A stretch of DNA of 64,000 nucleotides from Streptomyces sp. L2 (GCF_004124325.1 NZ_QBDT01000001.1:6076001-6140000), one strand, 5' to 3'; numbered from the stretch's first letter, positions 37,725 to 48,299 are shown. Notes: generated by a model from the letters alone, not told the origin. Numbers and translations: made by a program.

Positions 37725-40118
37725 CTACCCCACCGCGCTCAGTGTGTCCGCTGATCTGCGGCGGGTTGCCCGGGACGCCGGGAGGGTGGAGAGGGCGGCT
37801 GCTCCGAGGACGGCGCCCGCGGTCAGCAGGGAGAGGACCGTGGGCGAGGGGAGCTGGGCGATGCCCGCGCCGATGCCCGTGGAGATGCCCTGGGCGTCGA
37901 TCAGGTGGCGGGCCAGCGGGAGGCCGAGGGCCGTGGCGGCGAGGGTCGCCGTCACGGCCGTGCACGCCGTCGCCGTGACGGTGATCGCCGTGATCTGGCG
38001 CGGGGACATGCCGATCGCCTTCAGCGCCAGCAGGTCCCGCTCGCTCTCGCGGACGGTGCCGCCGATGGCGGTGAGCAGTTCGACGATGCCGATGAGGGCG
38101 AGGACGGCGACCAGACCCGCGATGACCCCGCGCAGCGGGGACAGCCCGTCGGCCGGGTTGGGGACCGCGTGGACGTCCAGGTGCCCCTGCCCGGCCTGGC
38201 CCAGATCGGCGGCGACGCGGTGCGGGTCGGCGCCGGGGCGCAGCCGTAGCTGGTAGAGGGTCGGGGTGATCCCGGGGTCGTTGGCGCGCAGCGTGTCCAG
38301 CGAGGTGGAGATGACGCGGCCCGCGTTCTCCGGCTCGATGCTGCGGCCCACGATGTGCAGGATCTGCGGCTGGTCGCCGACGGTCATCCGGACCCAGTCG
38401 CCGACGTGCACGTCCAGCAGGGTCAGCAGCCCCTGGCCGGCGACCGCCTCGTCCGGACCCCGGGCGGGACGCCCCTGGGCCAGCGCGTACGGATAGGGGT
38501 CCTGGCGGGTGCCGAGGCCGCGCAGCGCGATCGTGCTGGTCTGGCCGGGCACCAGCGCCGCCACCTCGACGCCGGGGTAGGCGGCGGCCACCTGCGGGTC
38601 GTGCGTCAGCAGGGCCCGGGTCCGCGCGTCGCTCAGGTCGCCGTCGGAGCGGACGGTCAGGGCGGCCGACAGGCCGATGCGCTCGGGGCTGCTGTGGAAG
38701 CGGTCGATGGTGGTCCAGGCGCTCAGCGCGACCACGATCAGCAGCAGCGGCAGGGTCAGCCTGCCCACCGTGGCCAGGGAGCGCCGGCCACCGGTGAACG
38801 TCCGGTGGCAGCCGAGGACGAGTGCGGGGGGCAGCCGCAGCCCCAGCGCCTTGCGGGCCACTGTGGTGAGCCGGCCGCCCGCCACCGCGCCGGGCCGCTG
38901 TACCGGCACCGGCGGCACGCGGCCCGCCCGCCAGGCGGCGAGTCCGGTGACCGCAGCGATGAACAGGACCGCGCCGACCGGCACGGCCACCAGCGCCACG
39001 GTGTGACCGGGCAGCCCCTGCCAGACCCCGACCGCGTCGCCGAGCCGTCCGGGCACCTCGCCGCCCAGCCCCTTGATCAGGGCGGCGGCGGCCACGGCGC
39101 CCAGGACGGCGTACGCGACATGCTGGAGCAGGAAGATCCGCACCACCTGCGCCGGGGTGAAGCCGATCGCCTTCAGTACCGAGATGTCCCTGAGGTGACC
39201 GCGTATCCGGGTGCCGATCGCCCCGTGCACCGCGAACCCGGCGGCGGCCAGCGCGCCCAGCCCGAACACGCCCAGCACTTGTCCGAGCAGCCGGTTGTCG
39301 CCCTGGGCCGCGGCCTGCGCCTGCCGCCAGGTGGACACCTCGTCGACGGCGCCGGCGCCCAGCACGGTGACGGCACGCTGGACGGCGTAGTCCGTGTCGG
39401 CCGGGTTCTTCAGCCGCAGCCCGACCACCTGGCTGCCGGGATTGCGTACGGCGGCGGGCGGCGCCCACACCAGGCCCCGCTGCTCGCCGGGGCTGTAGCG
39501 CCGCTCGGGGCGGTCGGCGATGCCGACGACGGTCAGGGTCCGGGCCGTGCCGGGCAGGCTCAGGGTGTCCCCGGGCTCGGCGAGCAGGGCGTGGGCGAGT
39601 CTGCTCTCCAGCACCACGCCGTTCGGCTCGGCGGGCGTCAGCCAGTGGCCGGCGACGAGCAGCGGCCGGCCCACGGTGGGCCGCTCCGGCGTGCCGCGCA
39701 GCTCCACGGAGGCCCGGGTGCCGCGGGAGGAGACGGTCGCGGACTCGGCCGGGTAGGGCCCGGCGATGTCCTCGACGCCGTCCAGCCGGGTCAGCTTGGC
39801 GGTGTCGGCGGACGGCACGGCGTGGATCCACACGTGCGCGCCGCGGGACTGGGTGAAGATGCGTTCCCACGGGTTGGTGGCATAGCCGAACAGCGCCGCC
39901 GCCAGCAGCAGCGAGGCGACGATGCCGGCGGTGGCGAGCACGATGAACAGTGCCTCGCCGCGGTGCGTGCGCAGATCGGAGTGGGCCCAGCGCAGGGTGG
40001 CTCGCACGGCCCTCAGCCCCTCGTCCCGGCCGGCACCCTCGGCCCCGACAGGCTCGTCCCGGCCGGCACCCTCGGCCCCGGCAGCGCCCTCGTCCCGGCC
40101 GGCAGGCCCGGCCCGCAC
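37725..40118 (-). CDS. FtsX-like ABC transporter permease
   Basis: A 797-residue MacB/FtsX-type permease with two FtsX domains. The first helix (ALFIVLATAGIVASLLLAAAL) is followed by a long extracellular domain and helix clusters (LAAAGFAVHGAIGTRIRGHL ... VLKAIGFTPAQVVRIFLLQH and LLALKAIGMSPRQITAITVTA). Such proteins use ATP-driven mechanical force to move lipids, peptides or drugs or to signal. The first 35 residues carry a repeated GAEGAGRDE element encoded by DNA repeats, so the true start may be a GTG at 40007. It forms an operon with the ATPase and PadR genes. Confidence 0.88.
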   Translation of the reverse strand: MRAGPAGRDEGAAGAEGAGRDEPVGAEGAGRDEGLRAVRATLRWAHSDLRTHRGEALFIVLATAGIVASLLLAAALFGYATNPWERIFTQSRGAHVWIHAVPSADTAKLTRLDGVEDIAGPYPAESATVSSRGTRASVELRGTPERPTVGRPLLVAGHWLTPAEPNGVVLESRLAHALLAEPGDTLSLPGTARTLTVVGIADRPERRYSPGEQRGLVWAPPAAVRNPGSQVVGLRLKNPADTDYAVQRAVTVLGAGAVDEVSTWRQAQAAAQGDNRLLGQVLGVFGLGALAAAGFAVHGAIGTRIRGHLRDISVLKAIGFTPAQVVRIFLLQHVAYAVLGAVAAAALIKGLGGEVPGRLGDAVGVWQGLPGHTVALVAVPVGAVLFIAAVTGLAAWRAGRVPPVPVQRPGAVAGGRLTTVARKALGLRLPPALVLGCHRTFTGGRRSLATVGRLTLPLLLIVVALSAWTTIDRFHSSPERIGLSAALTVRSDGDLSDARTRALLTHDPQVAAAYPGVEVAALVPGQTSTIALRGLGTRQDPYPYALAQGRPARGPDEAVAGQGLLTLLDVHVGDWVRMTVGDQPQILHIVGRSIEPENAGRVISTSLDTLRANDPGITPTLYQLRLRPGADPHRVAADLGQAGQGHLDVHAVPNPADGLSPLRGVIAGLVAVLALIGIVELLTAIGGTVRESERDLLALKAIGMSPRQITAITVTATACTAVTATLAATALGLPLARHLIDAQGISTGIGAGIAQLPSPTVLSLLTAGAVLGAAALSTLPASRATRRRSADTLSAVG
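40021..40103. repeat. Tandem repeat at the 5' end of the FtsX permease gene
   Basis: Units of 33 and 36 bases starting TCGTCCCGGCCGGCA, plus a partial third copy, encode repeated GAGRDE peptides on the minus strand. Unit lengths are multiples of three. Confidence 0.8.
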
Positions 40119-40146
40119 CGCTGTGTCCGCTCGCCGTGCACCCCGC

Positions 40147-40902
40147 TCAGTCCTTCAGTCTCAGCACGCCGGAGACGCCGGTGCGGCGGGCCGGGGCGGT
40201 GTCGAGGGCGGCGTCGTCGGCTATGCGGCCGTCGAAGAAGCTGATCACCCGGTCCGCGGCGCTGGCCAGCCGGGCGTCATGGGTGACGAGGACGATGCTC
40301 TGCCCGCGCCCGTGGAAGCGGGACAGCAGCCGCATCACCTCGCGGGTGCCCTTGCTGTCCAGGCTGCCGGCGGGTTCGTCGGCCAGCAGCAGCGGGGGAT
40401 GGTTGACCAGGGCGCGGGCCAGGGCGACGCGCTGCTGCTCACCGCCGGACAGCTCGCCCGGCATGCTGCGCTCCTTGCCCTCCAGGCCCAGCTCGGCCAG
40501 CAGCGCCTCGCGCTCGGCGCGGGCCCGCTTGGGCGGGACGCCGGCGAGCAGCGCGGGCAGCTCGACGTTGTCGGCGACCGACAGGTTCGACACCAGGTTG
40601 AAGAACTGGAAGACGATGCCGATGGCCTTGCGGCGCTCCACCGCCCAGCGGGCCTCGCTGTAGGAGTCGGTGCACTCGCCGTCCAGCCAGATGCTGCCCG
40701 CGTCCGCGCGCTGCAGCCCGCCCAGCAGGTGCAGCAGCGTCGACTTGCCGGCGCCGGACGGGCCGGTGACGGCGACGAACTCGCCCCGCCGCACCGACAG
40801 GTCCACCCCGCGGACGGCGTGCGCGGGCGCGCCCTCGCCGTAGTGGGTCTTGGTCAGGCCCTCGGCCCGGAGCAGGGGGGTGCCGGGGCTGTCGTCGCTC
40901 AT
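40147..40902 (-). CDS. ABC transporter ATP-binding protein (LolD/MacB type)
   Basis: A 251-residue nucleotide-binding subunit. Walker A is VTGPSGAGKSTLLHLLGG, the Q-loop is FQFFNLVSNLSVADNVELP, the signature is LSGGEQQRVALARALV, Walker B is LLLADEPAGSLDSK and the H-loop is VLVTHDARLA. The FQFFNL and DEPAGSLD forms are characteristic of ATPases that pair with FtsX-type permeases. Its ATG overlaps the padR stop as ATGA, and the permease starts 29 bases after its end. Confidence 0.94.
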   Translation of the reverse strand: MSDDSPGTPLLRAEGLTKTHYGEGAPAHAVRGVDLSVRRGEFVAVTGPSGAGKSTLLHLLGGLQRADAGSIWLDGECTDSYSEARWAVERRKAIGIVFQFFNLVSNLSVADNVELPALLAGVPPKRARAEREALLAELGLEGKERSMPGELSGGEQQRVALARALVNHPPLLLADEPAGSLDSKGTREVMRLLSRFHGRGQSIVLVTHDARLASAADRVISFFDGRIADDAALDTAPARRTGVSGVLRLKD

Positions 40903-41414
40903 CGCAGCTCCTCCAGTTCCTCCTGGCACCGCTCCAGCCAGTCGAGGTCGGCCTGCAGGTGCAGCATCGCGCCCTCGATGAGCAGGTGGGCGATTCGGTT
41001 GTCCCGGTTCTCGGCCGCGGCCAGTTTCGACAGATTGCGCATGGTGGTGAGGTACTGGCGCCGTTGCTTGTTGATGAGGGCGATCTGATCGGCGAGACCG
41101 GACTGCGGGGCGAGCGCGAGCTTCATGAAGAACTCGTCTCGCACCCGTGGCTCGTCCTCGGTCTCCTCGAACCAGGCGTGCAGCGCCTCGCGCCCGGCAT
41201 CGGTGAGGTGGTAGACCTTTTTGTTGGGCCGGCTGGACTGCTCGACGTCCTCGCCCTCGATCAGTCCCGACTTCTCGAGGCGGCCGAGGGTCACGTAGAT
41301 CTGGCCGACGTTCGGCTGAGGGTACGCGGAGCCCAGCACTTGCTCAAGGTCCTGCTTCAGCTCGTAACCGTGCGCCGGTCCGCGAGCGAGGAGTGCCAGG
41401 AGGGGCAGCCGCAC
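40899..41414 (-). CDS. PadR-family transcriptional regulator
   Basis: A 171-residue PadR repressor. The winged helix spans LLALLARGPAHGYELKQDLE and PNVGQIYVTLGRLEKSGLIE, and the C-terminal helical dimerisation domain contains KQRRQYLTTMRNLSKL. PadR proteins sense drugs, phenolics or antimicrobial stress and often control adjacent efflux ABC genes, as the coupled ATPase and permease suggest here. The GTG start follows AGGAGGAGAGCAC. Confidence 0.92.
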   Translation of the reverse strand: MRLPLLALLARGPAHGYELKQDLEQVLGSAYPQPNVGQIYVTLGRLEKSGLIEGEDVEQSSRPNKKVYHLTDAGREALHAWFEETEDEPRVRDEFFMKLALAPQSGLADQIALINKQRRQYLTTMRNLSKLAAAENRDNRIAHLLIEGAMLHLQADLDWLERCQEELEELR

Positions 41415-41468
41415 TCGTGCTCTCCTCCTAGTCTTCTGCCTATTGTGCTCCAGGCCCTAGTATCGCCC

Positions 41469-41483
41469 ATACCTAACAGGTAT
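41469..41483. promoter_or_regulatory. Palindrome in the padR / solute-binding protein divergent region
   Basis: ATACCTAACAGGTAT is a perfect 6-bp dyad with a 3-base centre. It lies 55 bases upstream of the padR start and 61 bases upstream of the divergent gene. It is the best candidate for PadR autoregulation. Confidence 0.55.
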
Positions 41484-41543
41484 ACATGGCCTCTGACTCC
41501 CGGGCGAGGGTGCCCGTGGTGCCGGGTGTGCAAGGAGGAACCT

Positions 41544-42815
41544 ATGCGGTGGATACACGCCGCCGGTAGGGGGCTCCTCGTACTCGCCGTCGTCCTGACC
41601 GGCTACGTCGCCTCGGGTGCCCGTGCCGACGAGGGCGGCGGGGGCGGCCGTGGGCCCCTGACCCTGGCTACCGCCGGGGATCTCACCGGCTACCTCGCCC
41701 CGTTGCTGCAGGGCTGGAACCGCACCCACCCCGGCGAGAAGGTCACGCTCGTCGAGCTGCCGGACTCCGCCGACGAGACCCGCGCGCAGATGATCACCGA
41801 CCTGCGCGGCGGTGACCGGGGCCGCTTCGACGTCCTCAACATCGACGTCGACTGGACCTCGGAGTTCGCCGCGGCGGGCTGGATACGCCCGCTGCCCCGC
41901 GACCGCTTCCCGCTGGGGAGCTTCCTGCCGCCGGTGGTGGGGACGGCCACGTACAACGGCCGGCTGTACGCCGTCCCCTACGTCACCAACGCCGGACTGC
42001 TGCTGTACCGCAAGGACGTCCTGGCCAAGGAGGGCGTGCCGCCGCCGCGCACCTGGGCCGAGCTGGAGCACGACGCGAAGACCATCGCGCCGAAGTACGG
42101 ACTCGACGGCTACGCGGGCCAGTTCCTGCCCTACGAGGGCCTGACGGTCAACGCGGCCGAGGCCGTGTACTCCGCGGGCGGCTCGATCCTCGGCGGCGAG
42201 GGCACCCGTGTCACCGTCGACTCGGCGGCGGCCCGCGAGGGCATCGGCTTCCTCGTCCGGGGCTTCAAGGAGGGCTGGATACCCAAGGCGGCCCTGACCT
42301 ACAAGGAGGAGGAGTCCAAGCAGGCCTTCCAGGACGGCCACCTCCTCTTCCTGCGCAACTGGCCCTACGCCTACGCCGTGGCCTCCGCCAAGGGCTCCAG
42401 GGTCGCCGGCAGGATCGGCGCCGTACCGCTGCCGGGACCGGACGGACCGGGCACCAGTGTGCTCGGCGGCTCCAACCTGGCCGTGAACAGCCATGCCCGG
42501 CACCCGGATTCGGCCGCGCGGCTCATCGCGTACCTCACCAGCGCGCCCGTGCAGCGCGAGGTGCTGACCAAGGGCGCGCTGCCGCCCGTGCGCGCCGCGC
42601 TCTACAAGGATCCCGCTCTGATCCGGCAGTTCCCGTATCTGCCCACGCTGCGGTCCGCCGTGCTGTCGGCCGCCCCGCGTCCCAAGAGCCCGCACTACGA
42701 CCAGGTCAGCCTGGTGGTGCAGGCCGTCGTGCACGACGCGCTGACCGGACACGAGACGACCGAGCAGGCCGTCCGCCGGCTCGCCCGCGAGCTGCACGCC
42801 ATCGCGCGCCGGTAG
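41544..42815 (+). CDS. ABC transporter sugar-binding protein (family 1)
   Basis: A 423-residue extracellular solute-binding protein. The N-terminus GRGLLVLAVVLTGYVASGARA is a Sec signal peptide with AxA cleavage and no lipobox, unusual for a Gram-positive binding protein, which is normally lipid-anchored. The body has TLATAGDLTGYLAPLLQGWN, VLNIDVDWTSEFAAAGWIRPL and YAVPYVTNAGLLLYRKDVL, typical of sugar-binding cluster D proteins such as MalE or trehalose binders. There is no permease directly after it, only a GH13 gene 211 bases on. It may serve the permeases at 46-48 kb or be an orphan. GGAGGAA precedes the ATG. Confidence 0.85.
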   Translation: MRWIHAAGRGLLVLAVVLTGYVASGARADEGGGGGRGPLTLATAGDLTGYLAPLLQGWNRTHPGEKVTLVELPDSADETRAQMITDLRGGDRGRFDVLNIDVDWTSEFAAAGWIRPLPRDRFPLGSFLPPVVGTATYNGRLYAVPYVTNAGLLLYRKDVLAKEGVPPPRTWAELEHDAKTIAPKYGLDGYAGQFLPYEGLTVNAAEAVYSAGGSILGGEGTRVTVDSAAAREGIGFLVRGFKEGWIPKAALTYKEEESKQAFQDGHLLFLRNWPYAYAVASAKGSRVAGRIGAVPLPGPDGPGTSVLGGSNLAVNSHARHPDSAARLIAYLTSAPVQREVLTKGALPPVRAALYKDPALIRQFPYLPTLRSAVLSAAPRPKSPHYDQVSLVVQAVVHDALTGHETTEQAVRRLARELHAIARR

Positions 42816-42854
42816 CGCGTCGGCAGCCCACCGGCAGCTCCGCGGGCTTCGCTA

Positions 42855-42871
42855 GTTACTCGTTAAGTAAC
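42855..42871. promoter_or_regulatory. 17-bp dyad upstream of the GH13 gene
   Basis: GTTACT, CGTTA and AGTAAC form a perfect dyad with 6-bp arms. Downstream, TTGACG (42954-42959) and TAACAT (42979-42984) are possible -35 and -10 elements, 19 bases apart. The stretch ATACCTAACA near 42975 repeats the left part of the padR-region palindrome. Confidence 0.45.
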
Positions 42872-43026
42872 GCGAGCATCACGACTCCACTTGGTTAGTC
42901 ACCATCTGTCCGTATTTCTCAGGGCAACCCTCCAGTAGGTTCCGTTCTTTTCCTTGACGCTGTCGCGACACCGATACCTAACATGCATGCATAACAGCTG
43001 CCCTTCGCAGAGACAGGCTCAATGGG

Positions 43027-44634
<1,608 letters not shown>

Positions 44635-44699
44635 TCCCCGCCCCCTCCCGGAAACGCCGAACCTCCCGAACTCCCACTCTCCCGAAGGGACATCCGACG

Positions 44700-46025
44700 A
44701 TGATGCGACGACGTACCACCCTGCTCTCCGGCTGCACCGCCCTCGTCCTCGCGCTCGGCGCCACCGCCTGCGGCAGCGGCGACCCCGTCTCCGCCGGCGG
44801 CGGCAAGACGCTCAGCGGCCAGACCGTCACCGTGGCCGGCGTCTGGACCGGCAGCGAGCAGAAGAACTTCCAGAAGGTCCTCGACGCCTTCACCGCCAAG
44901 ACCGGCGCCAAGACGCAGTTCGTCTCCACCGGCGACAACGTCTCCACCGTCGTCGGCAGCAAGATCGAGGGCGGCAACGCCCCCGACGTGGTGATGGTCC
45001 CGCAGGTCGGCGTGCTCCAGCAGTTCGCGAAGAAGGGCTGGCTCAAGCCGCTGTCCACCACCGCCCAGCAGACGATCACCGCCGACTACGCGCCCGTCTG
45101 GAAGAAGTACGGCAGCGTCGACGGCACCCTGTACGGCCTCTACTTCAAGGCCGCCCACAAGTCGACCGTCTGGTACAGCCCCACCGCGCTCGCCCAGGCC
45201 GGCGTCAAGCCGCCCACGACGTACGACGCGATGCTGAAGGCCGGGCACACCATCTCCGACTCCGGTCTCGCCGCCTTCTCCGTCGGCGGCCAGGACGGCT
45301 GGACCCTCACCGACTGGTTCGAGAACGTCTACCTCTCCCAGGCCGGACCCGAGAAGTACGACGCCCTCGCCGCGCACAAGCTGAAGTGGACCGACCCGAG
45401 CGTGGTCAGGGCGCTCGGCACCCTCGGCAAGCTGTTCAAGGACAAGCAGCTCATCGCGGGCGGCCAGAAGGAGGCCCTCAACACCGACTTCCCGGGCTCG
45501 GTGGAGAAGGTGTTCGGCCCCAAGCCCGAGGCCGGCATGGTCTACGAGGGCGACTTCGTGGCCGGAGTCGCCCACGACCAGTACGGCAAGACCATCGGCA
45601 AGGACGCGAACTTCTTCCCGTTCCCCGCCGTCGACGGCGGCAAGGCGCCGGTCGTCAGCGGCGGCGACGCGGCCGTCGTCCTCAAGGACGGCAAGAACGC
45701 CAAGGCCGGCATGAAGCTCCTGGAGTACCTGGCCACCCCCGAGGCCTCGGCCGTGTGGGCGAAGGCCGGCGGCTTCCTCTCCCCGAACAAGAAGCTCGAC
45801 CTCTCCTCCTACGGCGACGACGTCACCCGCGCCACCGCCAAGTCCCTGATCGACGCGGGCGACTCGGTCCGCTTCGACATGTCCGACCAGGCGCCCGCGG
45901 CCTTCGGCGGCACGAAGGGCGCCGGCGAGTGGAAGCTGCTGCAGGACTTCCTGCGCGACCCGTCGAACCCGAAGGCGACCGCGGCGAAGCTGGAGTCCGC
46001 GGCGGCCAAGGCCTACCAGAACTGA
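44700..46025 (+). CDS. ABC transporter sugar-binding lipoprotein (AglE-like)
   Basis: A 441-residue binding protein with lipobox LGATAC (Cys 24), so it is anchored to the outer face of the membrane. VAGVWTGSEQKNFQKVLDAF, GGNAPDVVMVPQVGVLQQF and VYEGDFVAGVAHDQYG match alpha-glucoside binders of the AglE type. Two adjacent ATG codons are available. It lies 65 bases after the GH13 gene and 7 bases before the first permease, so all four form one transport and breakdown operon. No dedicated ATPase is present; such importers usually share MsiK in Streptomyces. Confidence 0.93.
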   Translation: MMRRRTTLLSGCTALVLALGATACGSGDPVSAGGGKTLSGQTVTVAGVWTGSEQKNFQKVLDAFTAKTGAKTQFVSTGDNVSTVVGSKIEGGNAPDVVMVPQVGVLQQFAKKGWLKPLSTTAQQTITADYAPVWKKYGSVDGTLYGLYFKAAHKSTVWYSPTALAQAGVKPPTTYDAMLKAGHTISDSGLAAFSVGGQDGWTLTDWFENVYLSQAGPEKYDALAAHKLKWTDPSVVRALGTLGKLFKDKQLIAGGQKEALNTDFPGSVEKVFGPKPEAGMVYEGDFVAGVAHDQYGKTIGKDANFFPFPAVDGGKAPVVSGGDAAVVLKDGKNAKAGMKLLEYLATPEASAVWAKAGGFLSPNKKLDLSSYGDDVTRATAKSLIDAGDSVRFDMSDQAPAAFGGTKGAGEWKLLQDFLRDPSNPKATAAKLESAAAKAYQN

Positions 46026-46032
46026 GCGCGCC

Positions 46033-47406
46033 ATGACCGCCACCGCACACGTGAAGGACCGGGGCGGCGCCCACTCGCCGCCCCGCGTCCAGCCCGCCGC
46101 CCCCCGGCGGCGCTCCCGCCGCCGGGCCCGGATCGTCGCCCTCGTCTTCGTCTTTCCGGCGCTGCTGCTGCTCGGCGCGCTCGTCGTCTACCCCGTGCTG
46201 TTCTCCGTCGGCCGCAGCTTCTTCGACGCCTCCGGCACCCGGTTCGTCGGCGGCGACAACTACGCCGAGATGTTCCGCGACCCGGCCACCCTGAAGGCCA
46301 TCCGCAACACCACGATCTGGGTGGTCGTCGCCCCGGCCCTGCTCACCGGCCTGGGACTGATCCTGGCCGTGCTCGTGGAGAAGGTCCGCTGGGCCACGGC
46401 GTTCAAGCTGCTGCTGTTCATGCCGATGGCGGTCTCCTTCCTCGCCGCCGGCATCATCTTCCGGCTCGCCTACGACCAGGACCCGCACAAGGGCGTGCTG
46501 AACGCGGCCGTCGTCTCCGTCCACGACGCCTTCAAGGGCACCTCGTCGTACCCGACGGCCCGGGCGCGCGACGGGCACGGTCTGGAGAAGGGCCGCGACG
46601 GCTCCTACCTGACGAACGGCAGCGTGTCGCCGGGCGACACGACGGCCCTCGGGCTGGTCGGCGTGCTGCCGGGCGACCTGCCCAAGGGCGCCGAGCCCGC
46701 CTACGGGGCCTCCCGGCGCCCGGCCGCGGCGGGTGAGGTGCGCGGGGTCGTCTACCTGGACTTCACGCTCGGCGGGGGAGGAAAGCAGGGCCGGGTCGAC
46801 CCCAAGGAGAGCGGGCTGCCCGGCATGAAGGTGGAGGCACTGCGCGACGGGCGGTCCGTGGCCAGTACGACCACCTCGGCCGACGGCTCCTTCCGCTTCG
46901 CCGGGCTCGGCGCGGGGTCGTACACGCTGAAACTGCCGGAGTCCAACTTCGCGCCGCCCTACCAGGGCGTCTCCTGGCTGGGGCCGACCCTCGTCACCCC
47001 GGCGATCATCGGCGCGTACCTGTGGATCTGGACCGGGTTCGCGATGGTCCTGATCGGCGCGGGCCTGTCGAGTCTGCCCCGGGACGCGCTGGAGGCGGCG
47101 CGGATGGACGGGGCCAACGAGTGGCAGATCTTCCACCGGATCACCGTGCCGCTGCTGGCACCCGTGCTCACCGTGGTCTTCGTGACCCTCGTCATCAACG
47201 TGATGAAGGTCTTCGACCTCGTCTACATCATCGCGCCGGGCCCGGTGCAGGAGGACGCCACCGTGCTCGCCACCCAGATGTGGCTGGTCTCCTTCGGCGG
47301 CGGCAACAACCAGGGGCTGGGCAGCGCGCTCGGGGTGCTCCTGCTGGCGCTGGTGATCCCGGCGATGGTGTTCAACGTCCGGCGGTTCCGAAGGAGTCAG
47401 CGATGA
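46033..47406 (+). CDS. Sugar ABC permease with an inserted beta-sandwich domain
   Basis: A 457-residue MalF/AglF-type permease, much longer than the usual 300. Helices start at IVALVFVFPALLLLGALVVY. The third is LLLFMPMAVSFLAAGIIF, and the remaining ones follow TPAIIGAYLWIWTGFAMVL. The EAA loop LEAARMDGANEWQIFHRI contacts the ATPase. Residues about 156-316 form an extracellular insertion. Its second half (EVRGVVYLDFTLGGG ... GLPGMKVEALRDGR ... TSADGSFRFAGLGAGSYTLK) has the pattern of SdrD-B/CNA-B-type Ig-like domains. MalF also has an Ig-like P2 loop touching its binding protein, so an analogous role is inferred. The stop overlaps the next permease as ATGA. Confidence 0.92.
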   Translation: MTATAHVKDRGGAHSPPRVQPAAPRRRSRRRARIVALVFVFPALLLLGALVVYPVLFSVGRSFFDASGTRFVGGDNYAEMFRDPATLKAIRNTTIWVVVAPALLTGLGLILAVLVEKVRWATAFKLLLFMPMAVSFLAAGIIFRLAYDQDPHKGVLNAAVVSVHDAFKGTSSYPTARARDGHGLEKGRDGSYLTNGSVSPGDTTALGLVGVLPGDLPKGAEPAYGASRRPAAAGEVRGVVYLDFTLGGGGKQGRVDPKESGLPGMKVEALRDGRSVASTTTSADGSFRFAGLGAGSYTLKLPESNFAPPYQGVSWLGPTLVTPAIIGAYLWIWTGFAMVLIGAGLSSLPRDALEAARMDGANEWQIFHRITVPLLAPVLTVVFVTLVINVMKVFDLVYIIAPGPVQEDATVLATQMWLVSFGGGNNQGLGSALGVLLLALVIPAMVFNVRRFRRSQR

Positions 47407-48242
47407 ACGCGGTGCGGAAGGGGCTCGGCAACGGGCTGGTGCAGGCCTTCCTGGTGGTGATCGGCCTCGTGTGGCTGACCCCGCTGGCGGGACTGTTCGT
47501 CTCCTCGATGCGGTCGGCCACGGACACGGCGAAGGGCGGCTGGTGGACGGCGCTGGCCGCCCCGGGGCAGCTGTCCTTCGACAACTACTCGGCGCTGCTG
47601 AAGAACGCGGGGATGACCCAGGCGTTCTGGAACACGGTCATGATCTCGGTGCCGGCGACCACGCTCGTCGTCGTCATCGCCGCGCTCGCCGGATACGCCT
47701 TCGCCTGGCTGGACTTCCCCGGCCGTGAGCCGTTGTTCCTGCTGGTGGTGGCGCTGCTGGTGGTGCCGGTGCAGATCGGTCTGCTGCCGGTGGCCAAACT
47801 CTTCGGGCAGCTGGGCCTGTTCGGCACGATTCCCGGAGTCGTCCTCTTCCACGTCGCCTACGGGCTGCCGTTCGCGGTGTTCCTGCTGCGGAACTACTTC
47901 GCGGAGATGCCGAAGGAGATGCTGGAGGCGGCGCGGATGGACGGGGGCAGCGAGTGGCGGATCTTCACGCGGCTGGTGCTTCCGGTGGGGCGGCCGGCCA
48001 TCGCCTCGCTGGCGATCTTCCAGTTCCTGTGGGTGTGGAACGACATGCTGGTCGCGTTGCTGTTCGCGGACAGTTCTTCGCAGCCGCTCACCGTGCAACT
48101 GCAGTCGCAGATACGGCAGTTCGGCAGCAATATCGATGTGCTGGCGCCGGGGGCGTTTCTGTCGCTGATCGTGCCGGTGGCGGTGTTCTTCGCCTTCCAG
48201 CGGCACTTTGTGCAGGGCGTGATGGCGGGGTCGGTGAAGTAG
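47403..48242 (+). CDS. Sugar ABC permease (MalG/AglG type)
   Basis: A 279-residue inner-membrane subunit with six helices. It starts MNAVRKGLGNGLVQAFLVV. The EAA loop MLEAARMDGGSEWRIFTRLV and the C-terminal FAFQRHFVQGVMAGSVK are typical of MalG-type permeases. The ATG overlaps the preceding permease stop. It completes the importer, which needs an unlinked ATPase such as MsiK. Confidence 0.94.
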   Translation: MNAVRKGLGNGLVQAFLVVIGLVWLTPLAGLFVSSMRSATDTAKGGWWTALAAPGQLSFDNYSALLKNAGMTQAFWNTVMISVPATTLVVVIAALAGYAFAWLDFPGREPLFLLVVALLVVPVQIGLLPVAKLFGQLGLFGTIPGVVLFHVAYGLPFAVFLLRNYFAEMPKEMLEAARMDGGSEWRIFTRLVLPVGRPAIASLAIFQFLWVWNDMLVALLFADSSSQPLTVQLQSQIRQFGSNIDVLAPGAFLSLIVPVAVFFAFQRHFVQGVMAGSVK

Positions 48243-48299
48243 GGGAAGGGTGGGGTGCGGTGGGGTTTCTCGCCCCCGCCGCCCCTACCCTTCCCGTCC

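Noticed and set aside
36511..39870. 1119-codon open frame across pgi and the FtsX permease
   Set aside because: It overlaps two well-supported genes in other frames and has biased composition.
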